A DNA stretch of 64,000 nucleotides from Bombus terrestris (taxonomy: Eukaryota; Arthropoda; Insecta; Hymenoptera; Apidae): positions 4,156,001 through 4,220,000 of the forward strand of contig NC_063282.1 in NCBI RefSeq assembly GCF_910591885.1, in the 5' to 3' direction. The position numbers and the translations under genes are program-made. Below, one piece after another: positions 14,050-27,800 of this stretch. Position 1 is the stretch's first letter; each line of letters opens with the position of its first letter. The notes below the pieces were generated by a model. It was given only the letters and a program-made list of their open reading frames with translations. It searched no databases and was not told the DNA's origin.

Positions 14050-15808
14050 CAGTACTACTGTGCCATTTTATTCTCAGCTTCTACCACGAACAGTAAATTA
14101 TTCCTATGATCTCTAGGATCCTCTTCAACGCACCTATAACCATTTTTTATGCAACGATACAGCCATATACACAATTTGCGGATAATGATACATCGAGAGC
14201 CGGAGAACGGAAGAAAGTTTTGCTAAAGACAGTTGTATTTGCGTTAATTAAAGTGCACAAAAAAAGAGAGAGAAAGCTCCACGGGCGCCGTGATACGCTA
14301 TCGTAAAAATGATCGACACCCAAAACGTTCGCAATCCTCGCATTCCGTGCACGCACATTTCTCTCCTCTGATGTTATAACGTAAACTTAAAATTGTACGT
14401 GTTACCGATATCCATAACTCAACTAAAAATCATTCTGTCTTCAAAAAAAAAAAAAAAAAAGTGTCACGACAGTATCTCTCTGTCGGTTTTCGTTTCAAAC
14501 GCAGTGGAAATCCAAGTTCGTCTCTGAATGCAATGGAAGGGATGATTCGCGGAAGCGACCGATCTCTATCCTATCTTCTCATATATTTTACATCGAAAAA
14601 TAAACGTTAAAAATCAGATCCACTGATTTGATTATTTATAACCTAAAATAATTTCAGATCGAATTATATTACACACATGTACAAGAAATTCGCGCTATTA
14701 CTTTCTTCGGTTTTTTCGCTGTAAACGGTGAATTTAAGAGGTTGACAAAATTTGACTATTCTTTGTACGTGATACGTTTCTTGAAATTTGTTAGGATTCT
14801 CGCGAAATGGCGAGACCATAAATGGTTTTCGATTCAGAGTATTCACATAACTTCTTATGTTCCAGCGATCATGGAATTTCCTATACAGTATATTGCCAAA
14901 TTCGTCCCAATAAATTAATAATATAACTCATGGAAAAATTACAGCTATTAATAATTCATAGATACCCATGGTCTCGACGTTGCATGGAAAGTACGGGAAA
15001 ATTTAAAAAGCTACCTCGCAAGAAATAGTAAAACATTATCCTCTGTTATCTTTTTCAAAGGTTTGCTACTTCAAGAAAAACAAGAAAAGAAAAAAAGGAA
15101 AAAAAGAAACGCTGGTAATTAACGGGGCAGCTAAATATTAGGTCACACTGACACAGTTTTCTATTCGAACGAGGCAAACCCTTCACGAGGCAGCAGGCTC
15201 AACATAAAACAGATAAATCTACAAGCTAAGCTAACTTACGTAAAACACAGGATAAATTTTAATCTCTAATAATCTTCTTAATCGCTATTCGACGGTAGAA
15301 AAATGATTATTCCTAGAAATATCAATTTTATCGGCCATTATAACGTAATCATCCCTTCACGGACACTTTTTCTTCTTCTCGCTCCTGTTCACACACATTC
15401 TAACATCCCTCGATTCCGTAGCACGTTAGAATACGCAGCCATCGATATATTCACCAATAATAATTACAAGATTCGGTATCTAATCTTTCTCTCTTTGGAT
15501 TTCTTAATCGCCACTCATTCCCCCATAGTTTCTTATCTTTTACTGATTTACCCTTGTCTGTGCGTAAAATAATGTTAATAACAATAAAAACGCGATATTC
15601 GTCGGATTGTACAGCCACGACAGCTTCTCTTCTCTTCTCAGCGTGATATATCTCGTTTAACACACCTCTGTATACGTTATTATACAGATTAATATATGTA
15701 TAGTATATGATAACTCGCGTACAAAAATATTTTATGTTAAATCGACTATCGTCATTAAATGTCCCGCCATAAAGCAATTGCCTATCCTCTGACCCTTGAT
15801 GACGCAGA
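14050..15808 (-). other. Possible USP48 3' UTR
   Basis: AT-rich sequence following the proposed stop codon on the minus strand. No conserved coding frame is seen. AATAAA on the minus strand at 14067-14072 is the candidate signal used for the left boundary; other AATAAA words occur farther left near 13915 and 13195, so the end is uncertain. An 18-base A run on the plus strand (14443-14460) would be a U run in this transcript. Confidence 0.3.
14443..14460. repeat. A18 homopolymer
   Basis: Run of 18 A on the plus strand. No retrogene or element body is visible upstream on the plus strand, so it is probably a simple slippage tract. Confidence 0.85.
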
Positions 15809-15831
15809 TCAGCTCGGTACCAATTCCGTTC
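15809..15831 (-). CDS. USP48: USP48 proposed terminal coding exon (23 nt of coding)
   Basis: The exon at 22713 needs a partner starting with two bases that complete Gly and then probably Thr. Scanning the minus strand, the best fit is here: acceptor gaattttgttccag, then GA ACG GAA TTG GTA CCG AGC TGA. This gives (G)TELVPS-stop, the same length as human (G)TGLLGH-stop, with T and a hydrophobic pair in common. Two weaker candidates exist: 10040-10050 gives (G)TC-stop after a good acceptor, and near 8515 there is (G)TGS-stop after a poor acceptor. The 3' UTR would run leftward; a minus-strand AATAAA at 14067-14072 is one possible polyadenylation signal, giving a UTR of about 1.75 kb. The assignment is inference from phase and short similarity. 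Confidence 0.55.
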
Positions 15832-18800
15832 CTGGAACAAAATTCGTTATTATTTCAACTGCAATAAGATGGAACACGAACGACGATCTTCAACGGGTGA
15901 CGTGTTCGTCGAAAGTTTTTCACGATCAACCCAGATATGCCTGTTACGAGAGGATAATTGAACATTTATTTGATCGTACTTGGCGATTTCTTGCTGCTCG
16001 GTTGGCACCATCCGATTCAAACGAATATTCCTGCAGCGTTCTTTCAATTATTTTCCACGCGATCTCGTCAGAGTTCTATCTTTTCGTAACGTTAAAAAGT
16101 ATCTCGAGCTGTTCAGAGGAAAATATGGAAAAATACTTATCGAGGTCTCGCGTTAATCTTACGCCAAACATTTTTCTAGAACATCGCGAATGCTCTTTCG
16201 TTTGGTAAAATAAGAGCAGCGAAAGATTCTAATGTAAACTGCGAGTAAAAGAAAAATAACATTATTTTTCAAACGATCGCGAATTTTATTTCGGCATATC
16301 TGAGTTAAACGCAAGCCACAGTGGAATACGCTGAATTTGATCTGCAAGATTTTGGATAAACTGACGAACGAAACGGTTCGGTTAAACAGGATAACAGGAG
16401 ACGAATAGATGGAAGATGGATTTCTTGTACGAGAACCAGGCGAGAAGAAAATTCTAATAATACTGTCGAACGAATCGAAAATCAAAAACGAAGGAGTTTC
16501 TCTTGGACACCGCGACGCGCTTAATTCTTCGATTAGAAAATCCTTGAAAGATCATGTGGAACGATCGTTTTGCTGCTTGTCTCGTTCGAGAATCGCCGAC
16601 AAAACCGTCCACGATCGAGCTTTTTTCCCCGACACTGTAGGCGGCTATCGCGAGAAAGGATTCCGCGGTCGAGGACAAAAGAATGATCGTAGAAAAGAAC
16701 GTAGTCGGTCCTGGTCGTTTCCTGCTTGCTGGAAAAACATTTCGGAAAAGTCAGTCGACCGCGAAGCGCATTTCATTCGGTCCCGTGGCTTCCATTCTCG
16801 ACTCGCGTGTTCTGAGCAAACTAGACATTGCCATTGTATCGAACACTTGAACCGTAATACAATAACTTTCATAAGTAGAATAGGAATTTTTATGCGTTTC
16901 TGAGAAATTTGTTAACTGTAAAAATACACGTAACATGTAACAATATATATAATATTATATAATATATAATATTTGATAAATGAAAGAAATATTCGCTTCG
17001 ATCGTTTCGAAACGATATGAATTTCAATAAATATTCGCAGTTTGTCGATATTTGTCCATTTCTATTCTAAATATCGATGTTTAATACGTGTTTAATGAAT
17101 ATTTCGACGATAGAAGCTTTGTTCGAGTATTGACAATACTACCACTTAATTTACTTAATTTTATTTACTTAATTAGTTGGTTGCTGGAAGCTGGAAGAGG
17201 TTGAAGGAATAAAATAAAGTCAGTAGGAAATGTTGAAGAGACATAGCTGGTTAGGAACTGAGATTTGAAAGAAGAAACAGGAGGTAGTGACGTGATCAGA
17301 TTGTACGAGATACGAAAGTAAAGTAATCGATCGAATTTGTAATTTCAATGAGTGAATTAACTGAGAATGAAAAATTTTATTAATCGAGGTAGGATTATAG
17401 GAGGTAGTTTCCGATTAAAGAAATTGATACAGTGCTTTCGATTTTTAAAACAAAATAAAAATAATTGCTCAGAATTATCGCGATATTTCGATTAATTTCT
17501 GCAATTCGAGAAACAATTTCCACTAAAGTTGAAAATTGTTCGAAAAATGACACGATACGTGATAAGTACGATACGTAATTAACAAAGGATTGGAAAACAG
17601 AGTGAGAAACGACTGAGGAATAAAACAGAAGAGAAGGAATCCGGTAACGAGGGATAGACGTACCAAGACGAGGAATAATTTAAAACGAGTCATGGAAATC
17701 CACGATCGACGGTCGTTTGTGAGGCTTCTTAAATTCACATTAAGGACGACTGGTGACGACGAAAATGATGGGACGAAGGGTGTCACGCATGCCATGTCGA
17801 TGCAGCGTTTAGCATCAGACCGCCGCGCGCTCGTCGTGAAATAACTCGTTTCGTCGTCAGAACACTGGAAACTCGTTCTCGAATAATTCTCTTCCTCTTC
17901 GAGATCTCTCGAATCCTACAAATTTCATCCTATGTGTACATACTGACAAAAATACGATATTGCAGTTGCACGGTGACCGGAATTTCACGAAATTTTCCAC
18001 GCGAACCTGATCTCTTGGAGAAATATAATCGCGACTTTCCTAGAAAATACCTTGTATTAGAAACCAGAAGGGAACAGAGAGACTTGCTGAAGTATAGAGA
18101 AGGATCCAATGGCAGAGAATTCTGTTCTGATCGCGTAGCACGCAGAATGGAAAGAGGAGTTGGAACAGGCATTCGTAAAACTTCCTGTTATTTTCTCCCT
18201 GTTTTTTGCTATTAGCTAAGTATACCGCCTCTGGCTTATGTTAAGCTTCGGCAATTATTTGTCATAGTCAGCTAAGACGAGAGTGGAGACAAAAGTGTAG
18301 AAGGGAATGGGACGAGGGCCCTCAGAATAAGACGTTCCCATCAATTTCACCGCCATCGTTCGCCTTCTCGCTTTTCTCCCATCCATTTCTTCGCTTGACC
18401 TTAGCCTTGTATGGCACAATTGCGATAGAAAAAAAAGAAAAGAAGACGATCGTTTACTTATTCTACGATATTCCGGCAATTAATTGTGGCGTCCAAACAT
18501 ATTTACCGTGTCAAAAATTTCCTAATAAATCCTCCGTATCCAAATAATATTATTTTATGTGTTTTAATACAGAATATAAACTAATATGCTAATGTATAAT
18601 GTACGCCATACGTTGATATATTTGTTGAAATATCCTGTTCGAGACTAGCCACTGTCCGGCAACTTGCGGCTAGCTAAAAATGTACGCGTTCTTTGACGAG
18701 GTTCTTTAAAATTCTTAAAAATTCCCGGCCCGATACTCGGTGAACCAATAGCTGGACTCAAAAAGCAGCAACCCCCGAGAGCAACAAGAAGAGCATGAAC

Positions 18801-21800
18801 GAGTGACTCCGCGAGAAAACGCAACGAAGCCATTGAGAGAGTGCTCGTGAAAATGCTCGGGGCCCGTCCGGAACGACATAATAATCAGCCGGCACCGAAG
18901 ATTGCGAGGAGCACTCGTTCTCCGACCGCGGGGCAACCCCCTTTTCTACCTAACTTATACTTATTATTGCATTATCTCCTTTGGCCTAGAATGATTCTCC
19001 GGCTGTGTGGAGAAGCCGCCGCGAAACGGCCAACACCGAGAGGAAAAAGTTTCTCCGGGGGAAGCGAATCTCGCGGACATAATCCTCGGTGCGCAACAGT
19101 GTAATTGCAACGAGCGCCATGCAAAAATTCGCGGAGCAATTGAAATCTCTTTTTGCGGGATCTATTGGCACGCCAAGAAGTAGGTTTTTTCGGTATTTGG
19201 AAATTCGACGGATTTAAAGGATCAAGAGGAGTAGGCGGATTCTTGTAGCCGTTCGAATGGAGTAAAATTTTGATCGAACTGAAATAATTTCAATGAATTT
19301 TATAGAAATTATTTGTCGACGCGCGAGCAAATAGAATCTCTGCCGCGTGTATGGAAATTGAAATCGATCAATTTGGCGAATTTTCTATACGAAGAGCTTT
19401 CCTACGTTGAATCTATTAGTTCGTTAAAGAAAAAGTTCCCGGATATTGCAAAGGTGCGATAATATCTACTAAGGAGCTTCCAATCTTTCGACTACAACTC
19501 GAAATTGCCTGAATACAACTTCTCTTCTATCTCTGAATGGAAATACAGTGGACCGATGCGATTAATTATCCAGCGCAAAGATCATAACAAAGCAAAGCGT
19601 AGCATTGAACCGCGGCAAGCAGGAATTCTAAAAATGTCAGCGCGGTTAATTGTCAATTATTCGTGCATCTATTCATACGTATGCAGACCGACGATAGGTT
19701 TTTCCTATGGGATTTTTCGCGAGAGAGTTGGAACACGGGACATATTTTTCAAGAAAACTGACTCGCATCGATTCTACGTGCACGGGTCATGTTCCTCGTT
19801 AGTGAACCGGTGGACAGGTGCATCCTCTCTCTTTTTCACCGTGGAACGGTCTCCTTTGCTCTCTGGCCGCGTCTTCTTTGCGTTCTTGCGACGCTTAAAC
19901 ACGCGGCCAACGATCACGATAATGTCTTCATCTCTCGCTTTCCGCGAGCGGTGGATTGCTCGCGCCGCGAATCCCGCTTCTTATCTTCGCCGTGCTTTTT
20001 TGCGATAATAGCGCGTGTAATTCTAGTGGCTGGCAAAAAGGCCCGAGGAGGAGGGGGAAATTGATACGACATCGCGTTGAAAGGGCGAGCCGAGCCCTTC
20101 CAAACGGCGTCGTTTTCGCCACCTTCCTGCCACCCTTTGAATTTTTATCCTCCAACCATCGACGATCCTCAAACGACTCCTAATTAGACGCCAAATCTGT
20201 CTCGAATCTGCTTTTTAAACCAGCGTTGACGAATCGCGACGATTGTACAAATACTTGAGGATAACGAAAGATTTACTAAGAACAATTATCGTAGGAATAT
20301 TAGGTTACAGATAGTGCTTATAGCAATGAAATTTAACGTAAAATATATTAACAAAAATTATATTTGATTATTAAAACTGTGAGCGCGATAAGAGTCACAG
20401 AGTATTAATTCTTTGCAGAAATTGTTTCTTCCTTATTAGACTTATATTCCTATCTTATTTACTCGCTCTATATATACGTGTTTTTTTCCTCAATTTCCAT
20501 CTTGATACGAGTTTTATAGTTTAACTAATTTCACGAACGTCGAGTTTTATAGGCATACAGCGTGTGTGTGTGTGTGCTGGTAAAAAGTACTTTTAGTTTA
20601 ACAGCGAGTGTTTCCGGTAACAAAGCTTTGATTTCTGATAGCAGAATTTATTTGATCGTTTTACAGTGATGCGTGTCGGCGAAAAGGAACGTTAAATGCC
20701 AAAGGAGAAATGAAATATTGAGACGGCCAGAGGATTTGACAGGCCGGAAAGGCTGAGGCAAATTGCAGCGTGGCCTTTGAAAATAATATACCTTGCTAAT
20801 TTGAAGCACGACCACCGTTTTCGACACGTTTGCCTGTTCGCTGGCGATGGGGTGGTTTTCTCGTGAGCGCGCCGAGTTTCGTGAGCTCCTTAATGAACCG
20901 AGTTCGCGAAAACCATTAATAACCAACCGAGCCAAGTCTCGCAACAGAGAAAACTGTGTGGGAGAGAAAGGGGTGGAGTACGTTCGAGGTCTTTGCAGAA
21001 AACACTTTCGCTCGAAGAAAGAAAACTTATATTTCAACTTATTTCGTGAATGTCAAGGTGCCAAGAGCTTTTATCAACGTCCATGGTTCAAAGAGAAACA
21101 TCGATGTTTAAAAGATGAACAGGGAACAGATCGACGAATGGACCGATCTTCGACGTATTTATTTCACGAATATCAAGTCGGTGTACGTAATGTAAAGAAA
21201 AGTTTCTACAATGACAATAAAAAATACTCTTCCATTGGCACACAATCTAATTTTCGTAGTAACGTGAAAACGATATTATTAGATGATACGAAACTTAATA
21301 TCATTCGTCCTAATTAATCCATGAATATACTGGAATAAGTGGAAAGCTGCGTCAATGCATTTTGTGGCCATTTTCGTAGGAATACGAGGGACGAGTAAAA
21401 AATGAAAGAAAGATACGATAGGAAATATTTGAAGAAGCAAAAACCGAGTAGATCCATCGAAAATACAAAGACGAAACGATCTTCGACTTATCCCGCGAAT
21501 ATCGACGCTCTTTGTATTCATAATTCATAGCAAAACTCCAACATACGCACGGGGGAAACTGGAAACAAGAATGCGAGACATGGAATACTTAAAAAAGAAG
21601 GAGAGAAGGTTTCGTTGGAAGCGGACGAAACCAGAGAGGATCCTCGTTGCGCAGAAATCACGGGAACGAAGAAGACGTTGAAGGGGGTGTCTGGCAGGCC
21701 CTAATGCGACGTATCAATATACGTGGGTGCCGGTGATGGGCCAATATCGCATAAGTGGCCCGATTCACCGTCATTTGTTACGTTTTGTTCGGTCTAAGTA

Positions 21801-24800
21801 ATTTAAGAGTCACCCTTTGCTCGCCAGCCACCCTCTCCAGCTACGGGCAAAGGACACAGGGAGAGAAAGAGAGAGAAGAGAGGGACGAGCAGGGACGAGA
21901 ATCCTTCGAGTGACTGGCTGGTAGGGGAAGTTAGAGGGTAGCTAGCTGACTGTACTTCGCCTCCATTCTTCGGCAAATCGCGGCATATTTGTCAGATTTT
22001 TGTTCGAGAACAAAACCTTCACGATCTTTCTTGCTTCGGGCAGGGCTTAAGGGGGTTGAGAGTTAAGTGGATTGGTTTCGTCGGAGATCGGCGCGAGTGT
22101 CTGAACGCGACCGACTTAATTCGAGTCTTTCTGCCAGCCACTTGATTTCACGACTTCTGATTCGCCGCGTATTTTACGCTCCAATGGATGCTATTTTTTT
22201 TTTTTCTTGCGAGAATTTTTTTGAGAAGTTCCTGGCTTCACCGGTCCTCTGCAATGACAATTTTTCTGGCGAGATCGCGATCGTTATCTTTTGTTTCAAT
22301 TTAACGTACAAGAAATAGGAAGAATCGTTTAGGGTTGGAGTTAGGATTAATGTATAGGTAATGGCGTATTTATAAGATAACGTGATTGTAGTAGAAAGGA
22401 AATAAAACGATAGGAGAATACGGCTGGAAAAATATAATCACGTTATAGTAGGTCAATTGGTTTCAATTTCTTAAATCTTCGGTCTATTTTTGAAAATACT
22501 TCTCCTCTGGAAATCTACTGTCCTCTTGTCTTTCTTGCCGAGCATGAATAATTGGATGATCGAAGGGATCACAAATGAGAATTGTAGATTAGTATAGGAA
22601 TAGATTATATAGAGAGACGGGGATTCCAGCATGAAGATTCTAAACCACGTAAGCGAACTTGTGAAAATAATTTCGAGAAACGCGGTATAATTTTCTGCGA
22701 TATTTCGCTCACCCTTGAAACCCTTTTCTGGGAACGTGGACTCAGGGTTGTTCGCATCCGACGTCACGTCTGCCTCGTTCTCTATCGGCGTGTCGATCTG
22801 CAATCAAACAGAAACATTTTCGTTAGGTCAACGTTACGTTCGCAAATATTATTCGTTAAAATTTTCCTTGGTATTCACGATCATTTATCATTTTACGATA
22901 AATAAATTTGTAGAAGTAAATCACTCGCTTTCCGAGAAGTTGAACAATGAAATTGGGAAAATTGATACCAAAACTACCGACATGTAACATGCACTTAAAC
23001 ATATTATATATAGTCAATTAAAATTAAAGCAATACATACGATGAAAAAAAATGTATAATCGTCTTTCCCTCTTAGCAAAACGAAATATTAATATTATGTA
23101 TGAAAAACACTTAATGATTGCAAAAACAAAGATATCATCAATTACGTGCTCGGAATAAAATTTACTATTAATTTAATTTAATTTATTAAACTATTGGGTT
23201 GGCAACTAAGTGATTGCGGATTTTGACAATACCAACTAATGACAAAATCCGCAATCACTTAGTTGCCAACCCAATAAATTTCACAGGTTTCTTATCACCT
23301 CTGCATCACGTGCGAGAAGCAGATAAAACAATCGTGAGATCGTTCCACTGGTAAGGAACTTTTGAAAGAGGGAAAGAAGACGGAAGGCGCGGCGGATTTT
23401 AGTAATGCACATAAAGGACACGTGTGAACAGCTGGCGACATTCGTGCGACGTTCGCCTTCCCACGCGTCTTCGTGGATCACACGTGGGATCTCCGAGTAT
23501 TCCACATGGAATACGAGCCACGTGGATCGAGGTCCACATTCGTTTCTCCCGAGAAACTGTCGCCGTGAATTAACAAACGTTCGCAATGGCAGCAAACATT
23601 TATTTGCTTTGGAACGACCCGATCTTCGCTGCTATAAACTTACAAACTAACGATTAATCCTTTGTAACCGTATGCACCTATCAATATAGACTCCTCAATT
23701 TTAATCTGCGGTTCATTTTCTAGCGTTATCAGTTTGTTTGATAGAAACGTGTCTTAATATGTTTATCAGGTAGACAAATTTAACGATTAATTGGTAAAAT
23801 TCTAGGAACAGCGTGTTGCGAATTATTGGTGTTAAATAATAAATTCTCTTACGTGGCGCTAACGAATTTATTAATATGATTAACGAAATAATAAGAAGGA
23901 ATTTTACTGTTCTATGTGATACGAAATTTGAAAATCGGAAGAGAAAAGTCTAGGAGCTACAACTTGTAGCTTGACAATTAATTAATTAATTAATATTATT
24001 AATTAGTTGCGGCGTAGAATTAACTCGACCATATTCATCAACGATACGATCTACCTTCTCTCAACGTCATTCAATCAACGAACAGACATCTGTAGCTTCT
24101 TAAGGAAGAGATATAGTTAAAAATTGACGATCGTAATTGGGAAGGAAAGACGAACATCGATTTAAAAATTGGCAGTTTGTTTGCTGAAAAGTAAGAAACG
24201 CGAGGAGAACGCAAAAGGACGAGGAAAATACTTTGGCGATGAAAAAAGCGAAAGAATCGAATGGAATCGAGACGAAACGATTTCTCAGAGACGAGTGGGT
24301 TTCGCGTAGGTGTAATTATGCCTCTGGAACCCCTTTTTCCCACAGAACTAAATATAGCGAGTGTCATCCGATGGCCTGGACACACATGTCTCGGAAAGTA
24401 CGAGCCCACATCTGGTCGCTGTTTCCTGCTAGCCGTGGCATCTTCTGCAATATGATTTATTTTCGAGCGGCCGAATCCCAGAGGTTCGGTGTAAATTAGA
24501 TCACGCCATACCGAACAGTCAATGATCAAAGACACGAGAAGAACGATGATAGTCTCACGACGAATCCGCGCCAGTCAAAACAATTCTACGTTCTATCAAG
24601 AAATTTCTTCACCAAAAAGAAAGAACAAAATATCACGAAGAATCCATCTTCGATTCTTCATTTTCGCTCGACACTTGCCACAGAGATGAAACGCTGAAAC
24701 TTGAAGAGCAAAACTGAATTTGTAGAAATTATCAAGGAGCGATTTTCTATTCAAAATCTCTGTCCAGGATCTACAGAAGAGATTAAATGATCGCAGAAAG

Positions 24801-27800
24801 GAAGAAAGAAGGCACAGAAGACGATATCGATCTTCTTCTATTCTTCGTCTCTGAAGAGGATCTATCGAGAAGAGACAGAGAGGAAGAGAGAGAATGAAAA
24901 GAACAAGGAAAAGCAAAGGTACAAAAGTCAGCAACAGGAACGGAGAACGATTAAACAATTACATCGAGAACATCGATCCTCTGTTTCCGATTTCCATCGA
25001 GGATTTACCAAGAGGGTAGAACGTTCGCAGAAAGCAAGAAGGAACGCTTCAGAAGCTGTCTGATCGAGGTCACCAGCATCAGGAATTCACGGTGCACCGC
25101 GAGTTCCCCGAAGTTTCTTTCTTTCATCTCCGAAACATTATTCTCAGGCCTAACAGCGGGTCCAGTCCCCGGAGATGGGAACAGAGGAAGAACGGAGGGA
25201 CCAGGGGGGCCAGGTAAAGAGCGTCTACGCGCGGCCAGTTTTGAAATGCTCGGCAATATAGTGAGTTCGTTATGAGGCGAGCCCCGACGTGGTATGGCTC
25301 ATAATTGCAGAGTTGGCTTTCGAGCTGCGCACCTTCGGGCGTGTTCTACCTCTCGGCTGACACCTATTGTCCGCAGGAAAATCCCCTTGTCCCCGAAAAA
25401 TCGTCCAATTTCATCTGAAATTCGTCCATTTTAAAAATCTCCATCGTCCGTCCACGTTACGAAGATTTTTCGTTCTGCGACGTCCCTCGTCTTGGAAGAT
25501 TCCCGACAAAGGGAAAAAGAGTGGGAAGAAAAGCGAAGAAACGGACAAAATATTTCCGGGCCGAGGATGAAAATTATTAGCCCGAGAATGTCTTAATCTT
25601 CGACAGCGAAGCGAAGACTCGCGGTGCCTGTCTTAACATAAATTTTTTTTCCCGCGGCCTGTTCGACGGAGAAACGCGAGGATGCGGCCTGTAAGTGGCG
25701 TAACGCAGGCCGCACGCCGGTGCATAATGCATGCGAGGCGTCCAACGACGTTTACCGCGTTAAGGTAGACCAACGTTTTTGTTCCGCGCTTCTCGTCCTT
25801 CCTCGACACCTTATCAGCCACGCGTGAACTCTGCCTGTCAGGAAATTCGTGGAGCTGCGCTGACGATTAGAATGCGGATGTTTATACATTTATGGGAATA
25901 ATGCGCGATAGCAACTTGAGCGCACAAGCGCGCGGACTACATATAACGTGCAGAAATATACGTAAAATATCCTAGACCTTGCACACAAAATTCTATTTAA
26001 ATTCCAGTTCTTTATAGATAGGCTCATAAAATATGGTCTGGCATAAAGATTCACAATCTATACTTCTCTGCTTGTTTATTTGTTAGTCTTTTATTAGCTT
26101 TTTAAAGTATCCTTCGCCTTTCAGGTTGTGATAGCGCTTTGGAGAAAATTGATAAAGTGACGTAACTTTTGGATCGAGTGTTACGTTGCAGAATTTCTTG
26201 CGGAATAGTTCGCCGGTTCTTGTCAAGAATGCGTGCCTTAAATTATTCCCAGGCTGTCTTGAGTTATTTATCTGTCTACACCGAAGGGGTGAATCTCACC
26301 CCTTTCCTCTGACCGCGTCTTAATACGCGCGCAGAGTAAATAAACCCGCTGCTCCCTATACTCTAAGACACTCGTTCGAAAATTAAATTAATCCCTTGCA
26401 ATCCACTGCACGCTCGGCGATCCGCATGAATCAGAGACTAGATTGTTTTTCGTTGAACGATCATCGAAAGGAACCAAGTACTCGCACTTTATTCCCTGCG
26501 GCATGGCAACGAAGCGAAGATGCTAAGTACACTTTTTAGTTTTATCGTCTTCATCTGTCATCATCGCGTCGCTTGGATCTAATTTTTATCGACGAAATCT
26601 TCCCGAAAGAATGAAAATTTCCTCAGCCAAATATCCAAACCTTACGTACTAACGAAAGAAAATCAATTATTCGAAAATGTGAAGCAATCGATCTACAGGC
26701 GATTCGCGAGCAATTTTGCGTGATATTCCTTCGAAGTTGGAGACAGAATTTTGGAGAAACGCAACGAGAAAGAACGACGAAATCAAAGAATAAGTTGGTT
26801 TGCAAAGGACGGTGGCGAGGAAAGACCCAGTAAGTTTTAAACGGCAAGTGAAAGAGAGCGGAAAGCCACGGGAGGACTTAATACGAAGGAAGTTAGGCGG
26901 CGGAAGACCGCACGGTGTATAAATTCAAAGTAGATTAATATTATCCCCGCGGCTGTCGCGGCGGCAAACTTATGGCGCTAATTCGGCCGACGAATTATTA
27001 CTCGGCGCTGCCTCCAGTCAGCCCCACTGTGTGTTTTGCCAAAACGGGGGTGTCCTGTCGTTAATAGAAGTCGTACGTGCTCCATGGAACACCGGGGGAA
27101 CGTGTCTTCGGATATTAAGGCCCACCCCGATTCTCCAATTCCAACTGCTTTGGACAAAACACGAGTTGCTAACGATAAACAATTTGTCTTTGTAAAAAAT
27201 CGTCAAATCGAGAGTCGAAGGTGCCAAACAGTGGAAAATGCAAGGAACGAAGAAATAAAGTCCGTGCTGGACACAAACTTAAATTAATCTCAGAGGCCAA
27301 AATTATTCGATTTAGGTTTTGGGTTATTACCAAGATATAGCAAGGTATAGGGAGATATTTTCTGAAGAATTAATCTATCAAGTACTAAGAGATTTTTTAA
27401 AGAAAATGTTGAAGTGGTCACTACTTCTACGAAAACTCCACATCTGGTCTTTTTAGTTTTCTCAAGCGCTGAAGTCATCGACAGCATATAGACAAAAGAA
27501 TAGCATGAAGGCAGACCATAAACAGTAGACAGGCGACGTTGGCTTCGGGGTTTTCAGTTAATAGGGAACACTGCTAACGTGCGGATCTGGACCAGCTCAA
27601 ATTCTATTCCTAATTATTATTACACTTCTCTATTAAATCAAATATACATATTTTGTACCTTACACTTTATCCACGCGTTTTCTCTCTTTATGCATCTAAT
27701 AACCTCAACAGAAAATTTGAAGCTGATCGATTTGACTGACAGCCTCGCTGTCTGTCTGGCTATGACTGCCGATATCACTTGGCGCGTGTACAATGGCGAG

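Noticed and set aside
16409..16903. 164-codon plus-strand ORF, Arg/Ser-rich
   Set aside because: No similarity to anything I know, and three minus-strand frames are open across it; probably the effect of abundant CGA/TCG words.
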